A stretch of DNA of 13,981 nt from Flavobacteriales bacterium UBA6772 (GCA_002453265.1 DKGK01000023.1:1-13981); one strand, 5' to 3'. Counted from the stretch's first letter, positions 1 through 7,366 are shown. The notes: generated by a model from the letters alone, not told the origin. Numbers and translations are program-made.

Positions 1-1995
1 GGAAATCAATTCTACGAATTAATGGGTGTGCAGTATGCATTTGGTGCTCGTTTAGGAGTTGTTTCTATTGAAGATACTGCTAAAGTTAACGCTATAATGG
101 ATCGTACTGATATCCGTTCTCTTTTAGCTGGAGACTTAAGAAATACTAAATTCTTATGGTCTGCTAAATCTTTAGTTGTTGATGGAGAAGAGGTAGGATT
201 AGAATATGTTGCCATTAAATCTAACAGAGACGACGTTCCTCAATTAGGTGGAGATGTTATTGTAGATGCTAATACTCAAATTGATGCTACAGGTTCTGTA
301 AACGTAAGTATGCGTATGAATGCTGAAGGTGCAAAGAAGTGGAAAAAATTAACTGAAAACAACATCGACCGTCAGGTTGCTATTGTATTGGATGGTTATG
401 TATATTCTTTCCCTACAGTAAACGATGTAATTCCAAACGGTAGTTCAAGCATTTCTGGAAACTTTACGATTGAAGAAGGTGAAGATTTATCTAACATCTT
501 AAAAGCAGGTAAGCTTCCAGCTCCAGCAAAAATTATTCAATCTGAAATTGTTGGACCTTCTTTAGGTGCTGAAGCAATTAGCTCTGGATTTACTTCTTTC
601 GCAATCGCTTTATTGATTGTATTACTATATATGATTTTCTATTACCAAACTGCTGGTCTTGCGGCTAACTTTGCTTTGGTATTAAATATCTTATTCATCT
701 TTGGTGTACTTTCTTCTTTAGGTGCTGTATTATCTTTACCTGGTATTGCTGGTATTGTACTTACTATAGGTATGGCGGTAGATGCAAACGTTCTTATTTA
801 CGAACGTATTCGTGAAGAGTTAAGAGCTGGTAAAGGTATGAGTTTAGCTATTTCTGATGGTTATAACAATGCTTATGCAGCAATTATCGATGCAAATGTT
901 ACTACCTTATTAACAGGTATTATATTATATACTTTTGGTACAGGTCCAATTAAAGGATTCGCTACGACCTTAATTATCGGTATTATTACTTCTTTGTTTG
1001 CTGCTATATTCTTAACACGTTTAGTGTTTGAATCTAAAATGGCTTCTAAGAAACCAATCAAGTTCGCTTCTAAGATGACCGAAAACTGGTTTGCGAAAAA
1101 CAATTTTGCATTCTTGGCAAAACGTAAATCTGCTTATATTTTCTCTTCTATCTTAATCGTTCTAGGTATTGCTTCTTTAGCTACTCGTGGATTAAACGAA
1201 GGTGTTGACTTTAAAGGTGGACGTACTTTTGTGGTTCGTTTCGATCAAGATGTGGTTACACAAGAAGTTCGTTCTTCTCTTGCTACTCCATTCGAAACTG
1301 CTCCCGAAGTGAAAACTTTTGGTAAAGCCGATCAAGTTAAAATTACAACTAAGTTTATGATCGATGAAAAAGGATCAGATGCTATTGTTGACGCTAAATT
1401 AGCTGAAGGTTTAGGTTCTCTTGGTATGGATTACGAAGTAATGAGTTCACAATTAGTTGGACCTACCATTGCTGATGATATTAAGCAGTCTGCACTTTGG
1501 GCAGTAATCTTCTCGCTAATTGTAATCTTCATGTACATCTTAATTCGTTTCCGTAAGATGTCTTACTCTTTAGGAGCGGTAGCTGCTGTATTCCACGATG
1601 TATTAATTGTGTTATCTATATTCTCTATTTTCTACGGAAGATTACCTTTCTCTTTAGAGATAGATCAAGCATTTATAGCAGCTATACTTACTGTAATCGG
1701 TTATTCATTAAACGATACAGTGGTTGTGTTCGATAGAGTACGTGAGTATTTTGCTAAGAAATCTGGTACAACTCACGAAATTGTAAATGCAGCTCTTAAC
1801 AGTACTTTAAGTCGTACTATTAATACTTCTGTAACAACATTCTTCGTATTATTCGTTATCTTCTTATTCGGTGGTGAAGTAATTCGTGGATTTATGTTCG
1901 CCCTTATGATTGGGGTTGTTGTTGGTACTTATTCTTCTTTATTTATTGCGACACCAATTATGGTAGATACCTTAAAAGAAGAAGCTAAAAAATAA
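1..1995 (+). CDS. secDF: Protein translocase SecDF, fused SecD-SecF (5' end outside window)
   Basis: Accessory subunit of the Sec translocon; it uses the proton-motive force to pull exported proteins across the inner membrane. The frame is open from base 1, so the gene begins upstream. 664 residues are visible, and Bacteroidota SecDF is usually near 1000 residues, so roughly the first third is missing. The ATG at 22 is internal. Visible in order: the end of the SecD periplasmic region (about 250-530), SecD membrane segments from about 594 with the hallmark VDANVLIYERIREE at about 778-819, then the SecF half with GVDFKGGRTF at 1201-1230, its periplasmic loop, and the SecF hallmark NDTVVVFDRVREYF at 1711-1752. 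Both RND-like halves are in one polypeptide, the usual arrangement in this phylum. A strong terminator follows the stop by about 20 nt, so the gene ends its transcription unit. I see no frameshift. Identification is firm. Confidence 0.97.
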   Translation, partial: GNQFYELMGVQYAFGARLGVVSIEDTAKVNAIMDRTDIRSLLAGDLRNTKFLWSAKSLVVDGEEVGLEYVAIKSNRDDVPQLGGDVIVDANTQIDATGSVNVSMRMNAEGAKKWKKLTENNIDRQVAIVLDGYVYSFPTVNDVIPNGSSSISGNFTIEEGEDLSNILKAGKLPAPAKIIQSEIVGPSLGAEAISSGFTSFAIALLIVLLYMIFYYQTAGLAANFALVLNILFIFGVLSSLGAVLSLPGIAGIVLTIGMAVDANVLIYERIREELRAGKGMSLAISDGYNNAYAAIIDANVTTLLTGIILYTFGTGPIKGFATTLIIGIITSLFAAIFLTRLVFESKMASKKPIKFASKMTENWFAKNNFAFLAKRKSAYIFSSILIVLGIASLATRGLNEGVDFKGGRTFVVRFDQDVVTQEVRSSLATPFETAPEVKTFGKADQVKITTKFMIDEKGSDAIVDAKLAEGLGSLGMDYEVMSSQLVGPTIADDIKQSALWAVIFSLIVIFMYILIRFRKMSYSLGAVAAVFHDVLIVLSIFSIFYGRLPFSLEIDQAFIAAILTVIGYSLNDTVVVFDRVREYFAKKSGTTHEIVNAALNSTLSRTINTSVTTFFVLFVIFLFGGEVIRGFMFALMIGVVVGTYSSLFIATPIMVDTLKEEAKK

Positions 1996-2015
1996 TCTTT
2001 TTTAAGATTCATAAG

Positions 2016-2043
2016 AAAGTCCTGCATTAGCAGGACTTTTTTT
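2016..2043 (+). terminator. Rho-independent terminator of secDF
   Basis: A perfect 10-bp stem (AAAGTCCTGC at 2016-2025 with GCAGGACTTT at 2030-2039), a four-base loop ATTA and a T run from 2037 to 2043. It begins 21 nt after the secDF stop. The end of the T tract runs into the -7 element assigned to tatA. Confidence 0.92.
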
Positions 2044-2050
2044 ATTTTTG
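2043..2050 (+). promoter_or_regulatory. Bacteroidota -7 promoter element before tatA
   Basis: TATTTTTG matches the Bacteroidota -7 consensus TAnnTTTG and is followed by CAC. No convincing TTG -33 element lies about 19-21 nt upstream, where the secDF terminator stem sits. Transcription would begin a few bases after 2050, practically at the tatA ATG (2055). The consensus is established knowledge; its use here is inferred. Confidence 0.5.
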
Positions 2051-2054
2051 CACT

Positions 2055-2342
2055 ATGGTATACACTCTATTGTTTTTAAATTTTTTAGGTACTGGCGAGT
2101 TTGTACTCATTGCCTTTGTCTTTCTTTTACTTTTTGGTCCAGATAAAATTCCGGGTATTGCTAGGACTGTTGGGCAAGGAATTCGTAAAGTAAAGGATGC
2201 AAGTGATGATATTAAAAGAGAAATTCACGATAGTTCTCAAGGAATAGATTCTGTTACTTCCGAGATGAAAAATGACCTTAAAGAAATTGAAAACTTAACA
2301 CAGTCTGTAAAAAGAGGTGTTAAAAAATCCTTAGATAATTAA
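2055..2342 (+). CDS. tatA: Sec-independent translocase subunit TatA
   Basis: A small single-span protein of the twin-arginine pathway, which moves folded proteins across the inner membrane. The 95 residues show the family layout: a short N-terminal transmembrane helix (about residues 4-27), the hinge motif FGPDKIP at 27-33, an amphipathic helix (GIARTVGQGIRKVKDASDDI, about 34-53) and a charged, loosely structured tail. The length fits TatA better than TatB, although the TatA/TatE/TatB group cannot be split from this alone. The ATG at 2055 is chosen because it gives the full helix; TTG at 2070 is a possible later start if the transcript begins after 2055. No tatC is in the window. The antiporter gene follows after 3 nt, so the two are probably co-transcribed. 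Confidence 0.93.
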   Translation: MVYTLLFLNFLGTGEFVLIAFVFLLLFGPDKIPGIARTVGQGIRKVKDASDDIKREIHDSSQGIDSVTSEMKNDLKEIENLTQSVKRGVKKSLDN

Positions 2343-2345
2343 TTT

Positions 2346-3281
2346 GTGGAAAATATACTTTATTTAGTTCTCGGTCTTATTATCCTTATTATAGGAGGAG
2401 AGTTTCTTGTAAAAGGTTCTGTAGCCTTAGCTGTTCGAATGAAGGTTTCTATGGTGGTTATTGGCTTAACTGTAGTCTCTTTTGCGACTTCTGCACCCGA
2501 ACTTATTGTAAGTGTTTATTCTGCCTTAACAGGGCATCCCGACATGGCATTGGGAAATGTAATAGGTTCTAATATTGCCAATCTATCATTGGTTCTAGGC
2601 TTGACTACTTTATTGTTTCCTCTGGCATTCAAGCAAAGATTGTTTCGGTTTGATATTCCTGTAATGCTTTTTGCTTCCTTTTTGTTTGGTTTTTTTTTAT
2701 ATACCAATTCTGTTTTAGAAGCTTGGGAAGGATTTATATTTGTGTGTTTGTTAGTGTTTCTAACCATATATTTGATTAGGCGTTCTCGTAAAGAAGAAAA
2801 ACTAAAAGCCCCAACACAAGAAGATAAAATGCCTTTACCCAAACTGGTTATGTTTTTAGTTTCTGGTGGGATTTGTTTGTATTTCGGTTCTCGCTTTTTA
2901 GTAGACGCAGCTAGTGGATTAGCTCGTGTAATGGGCTTAAGCGAACGTATAATTTCTGTTTCTATAGTCGCTTTCGGGACTTCTGTGCCAGAGTTGACAG
3001 CCTCAATAATTGCAGCTTTTAAAAAGGAAAGAGACTTGTCTGTTGGGAATTTAATTGGTTCAAATATATTTAATGTATTTGCAGTTTTAGGGATTACGTC
3101 TATTATAAAACCAATAGCTATTGTAGATCAGAGTTTGTTAACCAATGATATTTGGTGGATGTTTGGTGTTTCTCTTCTTATTTTTCCAATGATGTTTCTG
3201 TTTCATAAAGGACATATAGGTAGAGTAGAAGGTGGTTTACTACTTCTAGTATATATCGCCTATATTTATTTTCTTTTTTAG
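2346..3281 (+). CDS. CaCA-family Na+/Ca2+ (cation/Ca2+) antiporter, YrbG-like
   Basis: An inner-membrane cation exchanger that probably exports Ca2+ in exchange for Na+ or H+. The 311-residue protein holds both alpha repeats typical of the superfamily. Alpha-1 is at about residues 40-82, with GLTVVSFATSAPEL and GNVIGSNIANLSLVLG. Alpha-2 is at about 207-247, with VAFGTSVPELTAS and GNLIGSNIFNVFAVLG. These carry the paired acidic residues E52 and E216 that bind cations in the family. About ten hydrophobic segments are separated by one charged cytoplasmic-type loop (about residues 145-165). The start is a GTG 3 nt after the tatA stop; no in-frame ATG fits as well. No clear terminator follows. The family is certain, but the ions carried cannot be read from sequence. 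Confidence 0.92.
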   Translation: MENILYLVLGLIILIIGGEFLVKGSVALAVRMKVSMVVIGLTVVSFATSAPELIVSVYSALTGHPDMALGNVIGSNIANLSLVLGLTTLLFPLAFKQRLFRFDIPVMLFASFLFGFFLYTNSVLEAWEGFIFVCLLVFLTIYLIRRSRKEEKLKAPTQEDKMPLPKLVMFLVSGGICLYFGSRFLVDAASGLARVMGLSERIISVSIVAFGTSVPELTASIIAAFKKERDLSVGNLIGSNIFNVFAVLGITSIIKPIAIVDQSLLTNDIWWMFGVSLLIFPMMFLFHKGHIGRVEGGLLLLVYIAYIYFLF

Positions 3282-3393
3282 TGAATATCGTTTAAAAAGA
3301 ATTGTATTGTTATATAAGCGTTGCTCTGTTTATAATCGTTCCTAAATAAGTCGGTAGCTTTTGTTGATAATTTATTGTGTTTATCGTTTACGA

Positions 3394-3784
3394 TGCAGGA
3401 CAAAAAAACTAGTCATTGTTTCTTTTTATTTGCTGAAATAACCAAAAAAACATGAATGTTTTATTCGTGTGTATCTATTTTCAATGGATCTCATGATTTT
3501 TAATTATTTCTTAACCTTTAAGAAACTATAAAATAGCTACCAAAATGAACTCACTAGCCTTCGTCCAGTCAGGCAAGTTCAAACAGCATTTTGCTACGCT
3601 CATTTTATAGGCTTCTTTCACTAAAAAAAAAAGGTCGGGAATAAAAAAAGGAATTAGTAAAGCAGTAAATTGGGTGTAGGGAAATTGCAAATAGTATTTA
3701 AGGACGAATAATTTTTCTCTGTGCATCTCTATTTTCTTTGTGAATCTCTGTGTAGTTTTTTGAGTACAGCATGTTTGTCCTACA
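3394..3784. repeat. Possible decayed repeat or MITE-like relic
   Basis: TGCAGGACAAA at 3394-3404 and TTTGTCCTACA at 3774-3784 form an inverted repeat with 10 of 11 matching bases, bracketing 391 bp. Inside, one plus-strand frame from ATG 3545 (MNSLAFVQSGKFKQHFATLI...) runs to TGA 3761-3763, broken by in-frame stops at 3608, 3677 and 3692. A 66-codon minus-strand frame (3726 to 3526) covers nearly the same bases. The inner part 3550-3605 is richer in G and C than its surroundings. The right end carries two near-copies of CTCTGTGCATCTCT. I read this as a decayed repetitive or mobile segment. The inverted repeat alone could be chance in AT-rich DNA, and no transposase is present. Confidence 0.3.
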
Positions 3785-3810
3785 GTTATTCCTCAAAGCA
3801 CATTAAATAA

Positions 3811-3838
3811 TTAACATCTAACGTTTTAACAATTAACG
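3811..3838 (+). promoter_or_regulatory. TAAC direct-repeat cluster, candidate operator for the glutamine synthetase gene
   Basis: TTAACATCTAACG (3811-3823) and TTAACAATTAACG (3826-3838) agree at 11 of 13 positions. Together they give four TAAC half-sites at 3812, 3819, 3827 and 3834 (spacing 7, 8, 7). They lie about 110-135 bp upstream of the -7 element. This may be a regulator site, but no binding protein is known to me. Confidence 0.3.
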
Positions 3839-3944
3839 CTTGTTTTTTTGTACTCCTTCATTTCTGAAAGCACATACTTTTCTATCCTTCTGTAAATTTC
3901 ATCAAAAACTTGATAAATTTTAAATTATTCTCAACTATTGAGTT

Positions 3945-3952
3945 TATATTTG
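3945..3952 (+). promoter_or_regulatory. Bacteroidota -7 promoter element before the glutamine synthetase gene
   Basis: TATATTTG fits TAnnTTTG exactly and is followed by CAGC, as before purM. The start codon at 3981 leaves a leader of roughly 22-27 nt. A TTG -33 box at the usual spacing is not evident. Confidence 0.6.
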
Positions 3953-3980
3953 CAGCTTAATTTTAACCCTAATCATCGTT

Positions 3981-4991
3981 ATGAAAACTAAATTAGAATA
4001 TATCTGGCTCGACGGATACTTTCCTACTCAGAACATGAGAAGTAAAACTAAAGTAGTAGAAGATTTTGATGGCACATTAGAAGGATGTCCAATGTGGTCT
4101 TTTGATGGAAGTTCAACTAGACAAGCTGTCGGTGGATCTTCTGACTGTTTACTTAAACCAGTTGCTATTTTCCCAGATCCAGAGAGAGATAATGCCTATT
4201 TAGTGATGACAGAAGTTTTAAATGCAGATGGTTCGGCACACGTATCTAATGCAAGAGCAACAATTCACGATGATGATAATGATTTCTGGTTCGGTTTCGA
4301 ACAAGAGTATTTCATTATGGACACGCATACTGAATTGCCATTAGGTTTTCCTATGGGTGGTTACCCAGGACCTCAAGGTATGTATTATTGCTCCGTAGGA
4401 GGTAAAAATACGCATGGTAGAGATTTTGTTGAAGAACACGCAGATTTATGTATTCAAGCTGGACTTAACTTCGAAGGTATTAACCAAGAGGTTGCTTCTG
4501 GACAATGGGAATTCCAATTATTCGCTAAAGGTGCTAAACTAGCTGGTGACGAGCTTTGGGTTGCTCGTTATTTATTAGACAGACTTACAGAAAAATACGA
4601 TTATTATATAGAATATCATCCAAAGCCTATTAAAGGTGACTGGAATGGTTCGGGTATGCACGCGAACTTTTCAAATACACTTTTAAGAACTTGTGGTTCT
4701 AAAGAGATTTACGAAAAAGTATGTGAATCTTTTAGACCAGTTGTAAAAGAGCATATGGACGTATATGGTGAATATAACAACCAACGTTTAACTGGCTTAC
4801 ATGAAACAGCTTCTATGGATGAGTTTAGTTTTGGTGTTTCAGATAGAGGTGCTTCAATTAGAATTCCTATTATTACTGTAGAACAAGGCTGGAAAGGTTG
4901 GTTAGAAGATCGTCGTCCAGCTTCAAATGGTGATCCTTACAAAATTGCTTCTAGAATTGTGAAAACAGTTTCTGAAGCAGATATTAAATAA
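3981..4991 (+). CDS. glnII: Glutamine synthetase, type II (GSII, eukaryote-like)
   Basis: Joins ammonia to glutamate with ATP to make glutamine in the cytoplasm, the entry step of ammonium assimilation. At 336 residues it has the GSII length, well short of the roughly 450-730 residues of GSI and GSIII, and it lacks the GSI adenylylation-loop region. The beta-grasp N-terminus includes EYIWLDG and MWSFDGSS (38-45). Metal and ATP-site signatures follow: FGFEQEYF (E107, E109), NQEVASGQWEFQL (168-180), NGSGMHANFS (222-231, H227), NNQRLTGLHETA (266-277, R269, E275) and DRGASIRIP (288-296, R294). The gene stands alone between its own promoter and terminator, with a long upstream gap that could hold regulatory sites. 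It ends in SEADIK with no fused domain. GSII genes occur widely in Bacteroidota. The enzyme assignment is firm; the symbol follows the rhizobial GSII gene. Confidence 0.96.
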   Translation: MKTKLEYIWLDGYFPTQNMRSKTKVVEDFDGTLEGCPMWSFDGSSTRQAVGGSSDCLLKPVAIFPDPERDNAYLVMTEVLNADGSAHVSNARATIHDDDNDFWFGFEQEYFIMDTHTELPLGFPMGGYPGPQGMYYCSVGGKNTHGRDFVEEHADLCIQAGLNFEGINQEVASGQWEFQLFAKGAKLAGDELWVARYLLDRLTEKYDYYIEYHPKPIKGDWNGSGMHANFSNTLLRTCGSKEIYEKVCESFRPVVKEHMDVYGEYNNQRLTGLHETASMDEFSFGVSDRGASIRIPIITVEQGWKGWLEDRRPASNGDPYKIASRIVKTVSEADIK

Positions 4992-5006
4992 GTCGTTTTG
5001 ACTTTT

Positions 5007-5034
5007 AAAAAGCACCTTTTTAGGTGCTTTTTTT
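5007..5034 (+). terminator. Rho-independent terminator of the glutamine synthetase gene
   Basis: A perfect 11-bp stem (AAAAAGCACCT at 5007-5017 with AGGTGCTTTTT at 5022-5032), a TTTT loop and a run of seven T (5028-5034). It begins 15 nt after the stop. Confidence 0.93.
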
Positions 5035-5109
5035 GATTGGAAATCATAAATATTCAATTATCAAGTGCTCTTATATTCATTAAGCTTTTTTATTTGCTAT
5101 AAATTTAGT

Positions 5110-5117
5110 TATTTTAG
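5110..5117 (+). promoter_or_regulatory. Probable -7 promoter element before the porE-like gene
   Basis: TATTTTAG differs from TAnnTTTG at one position and is followed by CAA. A TTG at 5094-5096 is closer than the usual -33 spacing. The leader to ATG 5177 would be about 55 nt. This is a weak call based on one element. Confidence 0.35.
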
Positions 5118-5176
5118 CAATCTTTTGCATAGATATTGCAGAGCAAGCCGAAACAACAACTCATTAACTCAAACCA

Positions 5177-7270
5177 ATGAGATTTACTAAAATAGTACTT
5201 TTATTTATCGCTTCTTTAGCGATTACAACAAATTCATTAGCTCAAGGTAGACAGTATAAAAAAGCTGAAATTGCCTTCGATCAGTATGAATTTCACAAAG
5301 CAATGGTTCACTTTAAAAGAGCTTATTCAAAATCTTCTGACAGAACACAGAAAATTGAGATGAGTTTTAAGTTGGCTGAATGTGCTCGTAAAATTGGAAA
5401 CTACCGTCAAGCTGAAAGCTATTACAAACGTGCTATAAAAATGCGTTATGACGATCCAATTGCACTTCTGTACTTGGCAATGATGCAACGTAATCTAGGT
5501 AAATTTGACGATGCTATTGAAACATTTGGTTTATACAGCGAAAAAGTCCCTGAAGATATTAGAGCTCAAGAAGCTATTGAGTCTTGTGAATTGGCCATAG
5601 AGTGGACTGAAAACCCTACTCGTTATGCTGTAACAAATATGAAAGGGTTGAATTCTAAGAATGATGATAGAATGCCAGCCTTTGGTAAAAATGATTATTC
5701 TTTATTATTGTTCACGACTGCCAGAAAAGGGGTTATGGGTAGAAAAATTAGTAAACAAACAGGTCAGTATTTTACGGATGTTTGGGCTGCCGAATTAGAG
5801 AAAAGTAAAAAGAAAAGAGGCAGAACTGGTAAAAAGCAAGCTAAACCAAAATGGTCTGAGCCAATATCTTTAGGTGAGTTTTTAGGAACTGATGAGGTTA
5901 TAAACACAAAATTTGATGAAGGTGCAGTAAGTTTAAACGAACGTGGAAACTTAATGTATTTCAATCGAGCCATGATGAAGAAAAACGAAGCTCACGTGCC
6001 TCGTGTATTTTCGTCAACTAAAAAAGGTGGCGAATGGGAAGTGCCTGTAGAGTTAGCTCTTCCTATAGACTCGAACTATATGGTTATATTTCCATGTTTA
6101 TCTCCAGACGAAAAAACGTTATACTTTGTTTCCGATATGCCTGGAGGTGAAGGAGATTTTGATATATGGATGTCGGAATATAATAAAAGAAAAGATGTTT
6201 GGGCTGAGCCTGTAAATTTAGGGCCTGAAGTAAATACTGCTGGTTCTGAAATTGCTCCTTTCGTACATAAAGATGGTACACTTTTCTTTGCTTCAAAAGG
6301 ACATGTAGGGATGGGTGGTTTCGATATATTTAGAGCTACTAAAAGACCAAGTGGTCAATTTGGAAAGGTTAAGAATATGAAATACCCAATTAATTCTTCC
6401 TACGATGATTTCGGTATTATTTTCTCTGGTAAAGGTGCTATGAATGGGTTTTACACTTCTAACAGAAGAGGTGGCCGTGGTGGTGATGATATATACGAAG
6501 TAAAACTTTCAGATCTTAAATTTAAAATGGAAGGTATTTTGGTTGATACAGAATCTACCGATCCAATACAAGGAGTTTCAATTCATATTGAAGGTTCTGA
6601 TGGTTCTTCTTTTGATGCTATAACGAATAAAGAAGGTTTCTTTGATCTAGGTGATGAAGCGATTAAGCAAGGAGTAGAATACGAGGTTGCTTATTCTAAA
6701 GATACTTATGTAACTGTTAACGATACGGTAACTACACAAGACTTAACAATCCACGATTTCGAATCAACAGACGAAGGTTTCTTATACACTATATCTGTAG
6801 ATTTATCTCTTAAAGTTTATAGATTACCAGTAGTGTTACCTCAAATAGAATACGATTTAGGTTCTGCTGAACTTAGAGAAATGGCTAAAAAAGATTTAGA
6901 TAAATTAGTTGGTGTCTTACAGACAAACCCAGATTTAAGAATTCAATTACGATCTCATACTGACTTTAGATCTGGTGATGACTTTAACTTAGCTTTATCT
7001 CAAAAACGTGCCGATGCTTGTGTTTCTTACCTTATCGAACAAGGAATTGAAGAATCGAGACTAGAGGCAGTTGGTATGGGAGAGGCTGAACCCTTAACTT
7101 TACAAGATGATAGAAGTGGATTTACCAAAGGAGATGTTTTATCTCAAGAATTTATCGAATCTATACGTTCTAAAAGAAGAAGAAATTTAGCACACCAAAT
7201 GAACAGGAGAACAGATTTTAAACAAATTGAAACGGATCCTGTAGATTCAGAAAAGTACGGTAAGTACTAA
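5177..7270 (+). CDS. porE: PorE-like OmpA/TPR/beta-propeller protein (type IX secretion)
   Basis: Predicted periplasmic protein tied to peptidoglycan and the outer membrane. The 697 residues match the domain order known for PorE (PG1058) of Porphyromonas gingivalis. There is a signal peptide (1-22, probable cleavage SLA|Q) and then TPR-type helices (about 27-145, including AECARKIGNYRQAESYYKRA). A PD40/WD40-like propeller follows (about 150-445; blades marked by LSPDEKTLYFVSD, FDIWMSE, KDGTLFFASKG, GGFDIF, GFYTSNR, GGDDIY). Next come a carboxypeptidase-regulatory-like beta fold (about 447-545) and an OmpA C-terminal domain (about 556-690). In the last, D596 and R611 have the spacing of the diaminopimelate-binding pair (HTD...LSQKRA). 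No lipobox cysteine is present, so it looks like a signal peptidase I substrate. A basic stretch (209-225) interrupts the first part of the propeller. The gene is monocistronic. The domains are clear; the T9SS role is inferred from family architecture, since related Bacteroidota paralogues may have other roles. Confidence 0.85.
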   Translation: MRFTKIVLLFIASLAITTNSLAQGRQYKKAEIAFDQYEFHKAMVHFKRAYSKSSDRTQKIEMSFKLAECARKIGNYRQAESYYKRAIKMRYDDPIALLYLAMMQRNLGKFDDAIETFGLYSEKVPEDIRAQEAIESCELAIEWTENPTRYAVTNMKGLNSKNDDRMPAFGKNDYSLLLFTTARKGVMGRKISKQTGQYFTDVWAAELEKSKKKRGRTGKKQAKPKWSEPISLGEFLGTDEVINTKFDEGAVSLNERGNLMYFNRAMMKKNEAHVPRVFSSTKKGGEWEVPVELALPIDSNYMVIFPCLSPDEKTLYFVSDMPGGEGDFDIWMSEYNKRKDVWAEPVNLGPEVNTAGSEIAPFVHKDGTLFFASKGHVGMGGFDIFRATKRPSGQFGKVKNMKYPINSSYDDFGIIFSGKGAMNGFYTSNRRGGRGGDDIYEVKLSDLKFKMEGILVDTESTDPIQGVSIHIEGSDGSSFDAITNKEGFFDLGDEAIKQGVEYEVAYSKDTYVTVNDTVTTQDLTIHDFESTDEGFLYTISVDLSLKVYRLPVVLPQIEYDLGSAELREMAKKDLDKLVGVLQTNPDLRIQLRSHTDFRSGDDFNLALSQKRADACVSYLIEQGIEESRLEAVGMGEAEPLTLQDDRSGFTKGDVLSQEFIESIRSKRRRNLAHQMNRRTDFKQIETDPVDSEKYGKY

Positions 7271-7287
7271 GCTTATAAACAATATTG

Positions 7288-7321
7288 AAAAGCATTCCAT
7301 AGTACTATGGGATGCTTTTTT
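7288..7321 (+). terminator. Rho-independent terminator of the porE-like gene
   Basis: A 14-bp stem with one G-T wobble (7288-7301 with 7306-7319), loop GTAC, and a T run at 7316-7321. It begins 17 nt after the stop codon and ends only 7 bp before the -7 element assigned to purM. Confidence 0.92.
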
Positions 7322-7328
7322 ATTTAAG

Positions 7329-7336
7329 TATCTTTG
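7329..7336 (+). promoter_or_regulatory. Bacteroidota -7 promoter element of the purM-prfA-pyrF operon
   Basis: TATCTTTG fits TAnnTTTG and is followed by CAGC, as before the glutamine synthetase gene. It predicts a transcript start near 7340-7343 and a leader of about 25 nt to GTG 7367. No -33 TTG is visible, because the upstream terminator fills that position. Confidence 0.6.
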
Positions 7337-7366
7337 CAGCAAATTAACCCGCAATACATTCTACCT

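Larger units (their letters stand above)
3282..3980. other. Long intergenic region before the glutamine synthetase gene
   Basis: 699 bp without an intact gene. No clear terminator follows the antiporter gene. The stretch contains, in order, a short AT-rich inverted repeat (3383-3394), a decayed repeat-like segment (3394-3784, described separately), four TAAC direct repeats (3811-3838) and the glutamine synthetase promoter (3945-3952). AAAGCACAT occurs twice (3795-3803 and 3867-3875). No tRNA, rRNA or recognised riboswitch is seen. Confidence 0.7.

Noticed and set aside
873..1103. Open frames on the minus strand inside secDF and similarly inside the antiporter, porE-like, purM and prfA genes
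   Set aside because: Each lies fully or nearly fully under a well-identified plus-strand gene, shows no family features and is explained by the codon use of the real gene.
3445..3462. AAAACA/TGTTTT hairpin as a terminator for the antiporter gene
   Set aside because: The stem is almost all A-T, no separate T tract follows, and it is about 165 bp after the stop.
3507..3525. Perfect 8-bp inverted repeat TTTCTTAA/TTAAGAAA with a 3-bp spacer
   Set aside because: AT-rich, no T tract on either side, and frequent by chance in such DNA. Not called as a terminator or operator.
3526..3726. 66-codon open frame on the minus strand in the intergenic region
   Set aside because: It starts and ends within the decayed repeat-like segment, has a low-complexity hydrophobic first half, no promoter-like element before it and no recognised family. 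Listed only as part of that segment.
5091..5140. GCAATCTTTTGC and TTGCATAG/TTGCAGAG strings before the porE-like gene as an operator
   Set aside because: Short and imperfect matches in AT-rich DNA; not distinguishable from chance.
7334..7366. TTG 7334 as the purM start
   Set aside because: It sits inside the -7 element, and the added residues do not resemble PurM N-termini.
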